Shown here piece after piece: positions 62,339 to 64,000 of a stretch of 64,000 nt of DNA (within the stretch, counting starts at the first letter, position 1; every line of letters starts with the position of its first letter). The position numbers were made by a program, and so were the translations under genes. This DNA comes from Adiantum capillus-veneris (Eukaryota; Streptophyta; Polypodiopsida; Polypodiales; Pteridaceae), in NCBI GenBank assembly GCA_014529385.2, contig CM043953.1, positions 73,001,872 through 73,065,871 of the forward strand. The letters are read 5' to 3'. The notes under the pieces were generated by a model, which was not told where the DNA came from, did not search any database, and worked only from the letters and a program-made list of their open reading frames with translations.

Positions 62339-63507
62339 CTGATTTTTGTACACGCAAGTGCTACTGTGTGTGTGAGTAGTGGGTGCAAGTGATCACAGCT
62401 TTAATGGAAAGCTTGCCTTCTCCCTTGCTCTATGTAGCGCGACGATTTGCTCTTGCGCATCTCTCTCTATCCTTTGCACATATGGTAATGCCCCACTAGT
62501 TGGACTTCTCAAATGACCATGTACAGTTCTGGGGTTTATGCGCATTTACCAAGGCAAGAGCCTACTGTACAGGAACCGGATTAGCTAATTGCTAATCCCC
62601 TTCAAGTACGCACAATTCCATTGCGAAGGAATGCGAAAACGAAGAGTTTTCTCGCAAAAAGGGAACTGTCCCATTGTGTGCGGAGAACCTGAGACACGCA
62701 TAGGCATGCTCCCTCCGCTCGAAACGGTCCAAAACAGAAAATTACAGCCTGCTGTGTTTTTCTGCAGGTTTAGGGTTTCGCACCTAAATTGCAGGGAATG
62801 GCCAGGGGAGCCTCGGAAAGGCCTTGGGATGCGTGTACACGGCAATAGGCACCTAACAGTGGCAAAACAGAAAATTACAGCATGCTGAATTTGACCTGCA
62901 ACTCACTAGAAAGCTTCCGTACTGCAAAGGAAAGTGTCCTTGACGTGTACTTTTGACCTACAAGGATTTTTGCACCGTTACGCTGGCGAAATTGGGTCAA
63001 AAACCTGCAATTACAGCCATGGAAAGGTTTGGACAGCTTGGTGAGGGTTAGGTGGAAGCGTTCGGATAGTTTATTTGTCAAGGGAACCTCGGGAAAGCAT
63101 TGGATGCTTCTTCAAGACAATTTAGAGAGCTTTCCCGCGAGGAATCTCAAGGGCAAGTGACCCTACAGGTGCGAGAGCTCGAGGGCTACCCAAAAAAGTG
63201 ATCGGCACGCGGATCGGAGCGCAAAACAGAGAATTCAGCGAGCTACAATTTCTCGCTAGGTTTTCCAAAGAGCTCTAAAGTGCGTGGAAAGTATATGTTT
63301 GCTTGGGATTTTGTCCGTGGAGACTTCTACTATCGTTATGTTGCCCAAATCGGGTTCAAGTACAGGAATTTCGGCCCGATAAAAGTGGGACAGCTTAGAA
63401 GTTTACAGGTTTTTCTCAAGTATAATAAGAATAAAGAAATACCGGAAGGGGCACCAGTCTTTGGGGCCAACAGGTGTCGTTGTCTGCTTCGTAGTGCTCT
63501 AGCTACC
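61933..63507 (+). mobile_element. R2-family repeat, second copy
   Basis: Begins TGTCACGAGGACGTGGCAA like R2 at 42,183 and runs parallel to it: 'ttgttggtttctttccgatg', 'ggcccctcg', 'gggctgattttt', 'cacagctttaatggaaagct', 'accatgtacagtt', 'ttttctgcaggtttagggtt', then the box 'agaaataccggaaggggcacc' (63,436-63,456) and 'tctagctaccaggccgtg'. A (GA) tract at 62,290-62,337 lies in it. The right boundary is set where LTR sequence like that at 57,495 begins. A TSD was not found (left flank ccttt), so whether it is a separate insertion or part of the plus-strand Gypsy is open. Confidence 0.65.
62290..62337. repeat. (GA)n microsatellite
   Basis: 24 GA units in the R2-like repeat, at a spot where the copy at 42,570 has 'ttgagaaggggggctg'. 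Confidence 0.95.
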
Positions 63508-64000
63508 AGGCCGTGCTATCACAAATTGCTGACGTGTCAAAGCCCTGAAGAAGGGAGCCAACTTGCAGATATCGGCAAAGGGCCCTAAACCCTAAGAGAA
63601 CAAGTAACAGAAGAAGAAGCCCTACCAACTTACGGGGACCCCGTCCAATAGGGCCCCAAGTGACATAAAGGATTAAAATAAAGCAGAACACACACATAGG
63701 AAGAACTGAAGACGTGGCAGATTTCTGAAAATTGCGTTGGCATGATGACGTGGCAGGCTGTACGGATTTCCGTGTTTTGCGTTGGTTGATGATGTGGCAG
63801 TTGTACGGATTTCAGTGATTTACGCTGGCAGCTTTTTAGCAATGCTTTTGCACCAGATGCTTTTGAGTTTGAAGGCTTTTCATTGTAATTGCTTTTTAGG
63901 CCAAGGGCCTTTAAATATGAGGTTAGGGCTCATTCTCTGGCCTGCTTCCTGGTGAAGGTGCAGAGTCTGGAGTACCGGCTTGTACTGTGTTGATGCAATA
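63508..64000 (+). repeat. Gypsy LTR, runs off window end
   Basis: Starts TATCACAAATTGCTGACGTG, and at 63,630-63,680 'ccccgtccaatagggcccc' matches 'acccgtccgatggggccc' in the LTR at 57,495. It continues with 'ttttaggccaagggcctttaaatatgagg', a likely TATA region, to the end. Probably the 3' LTR of the plus-strand Gypsy, although no purine tract precedes it, so it could also belong to another copy. Confidence 0.6.

Noticed and set aside
63508-64000. Treating 61,933-64,000 as a single complete LTR
   Set aside because: Sequence from 63,508 matches the LTR start at 57,495, and that to the left matches R2, so two repeat units meet here; the exact relation is unresolved.

Overview
The window looks like intergenic and intronic DNA from a land plant with a large, repeat-rich nuclear genome. 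The evidence is one spliced AAA-ATPase gene of a plant family, Copia and chromodomain Gypsy elements using plant-type initiator-Met primer sites, two kinds of LINE, a decayed pentatricopeptide-repeat (PPR) gene, and very many long (GA)n/(CT)n tracts. The wording of the PPR repeats and LINE proteins reminds me of fern genomes, but that is recollection and not proof.

Layout, left to right. 1-9.2 kb: decayed Gypsy and Copia pieces, a ~20-bp minisatellite (2.69-3.42 kb) and one compact Copia with both LTRs and a target-site duplication (TSD) (5628-7325). 9.5-15.06 kb: a LINE split in its endonuclease domain by a 3.3-kb non-autonomous LTR element with 131-132-bp LTRs (9563-12850). 15-19.2 kb: Copia-like debris. 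19.9-22.2 kb: two dead host genes on the minus strand, a PPR gene and a leucine-rich-repeat gene. 24.5-26 kb: an L1-like LINE relic. 27.7-29.2 kb: a minus-strand Copia relic. 30-31.2 kb: two local tandem duplications. 32.4-35.1 kb: a second LINE clade, minus strand, carrying a 37-base poly-G run.

35.76-38.10 kb: the last eleven exons found of a minus-strand AAA-ATPase gene (414 codons plus stop), with clean splice sites and an open frame. It is the only convincing live host gene here. Its 5' exons are outside the window, because the next intron holds a nest of retroelements from 38,366 to at least the window end.

38.4-57.5 kb: the nest. A minus-strand Gypsy (38,366 to at least 57,494) contains an R1-family LTR (41,037-56,668), which contains an R2 LTR-like element (42,183-56,648), which contains a second R1 LTR (42,992-55,843), which contains a Copia (44,036-55,629), which contains a chromodomain Gypsy (46,830-53,345). 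Each of the five inner insertions is bounded by an exact 5-bp duplication (aattt, cactt, ttctc, gggtt, gattt). 57.5-64 kb: a plus-strand Gypsy inserted in the outer one, whose 5' LTR carries a 746-bp hAT-like non-autonomous DNA transposon with an 8-bp TSD. All coordinates, splice sites and divergence figures were read by eye.
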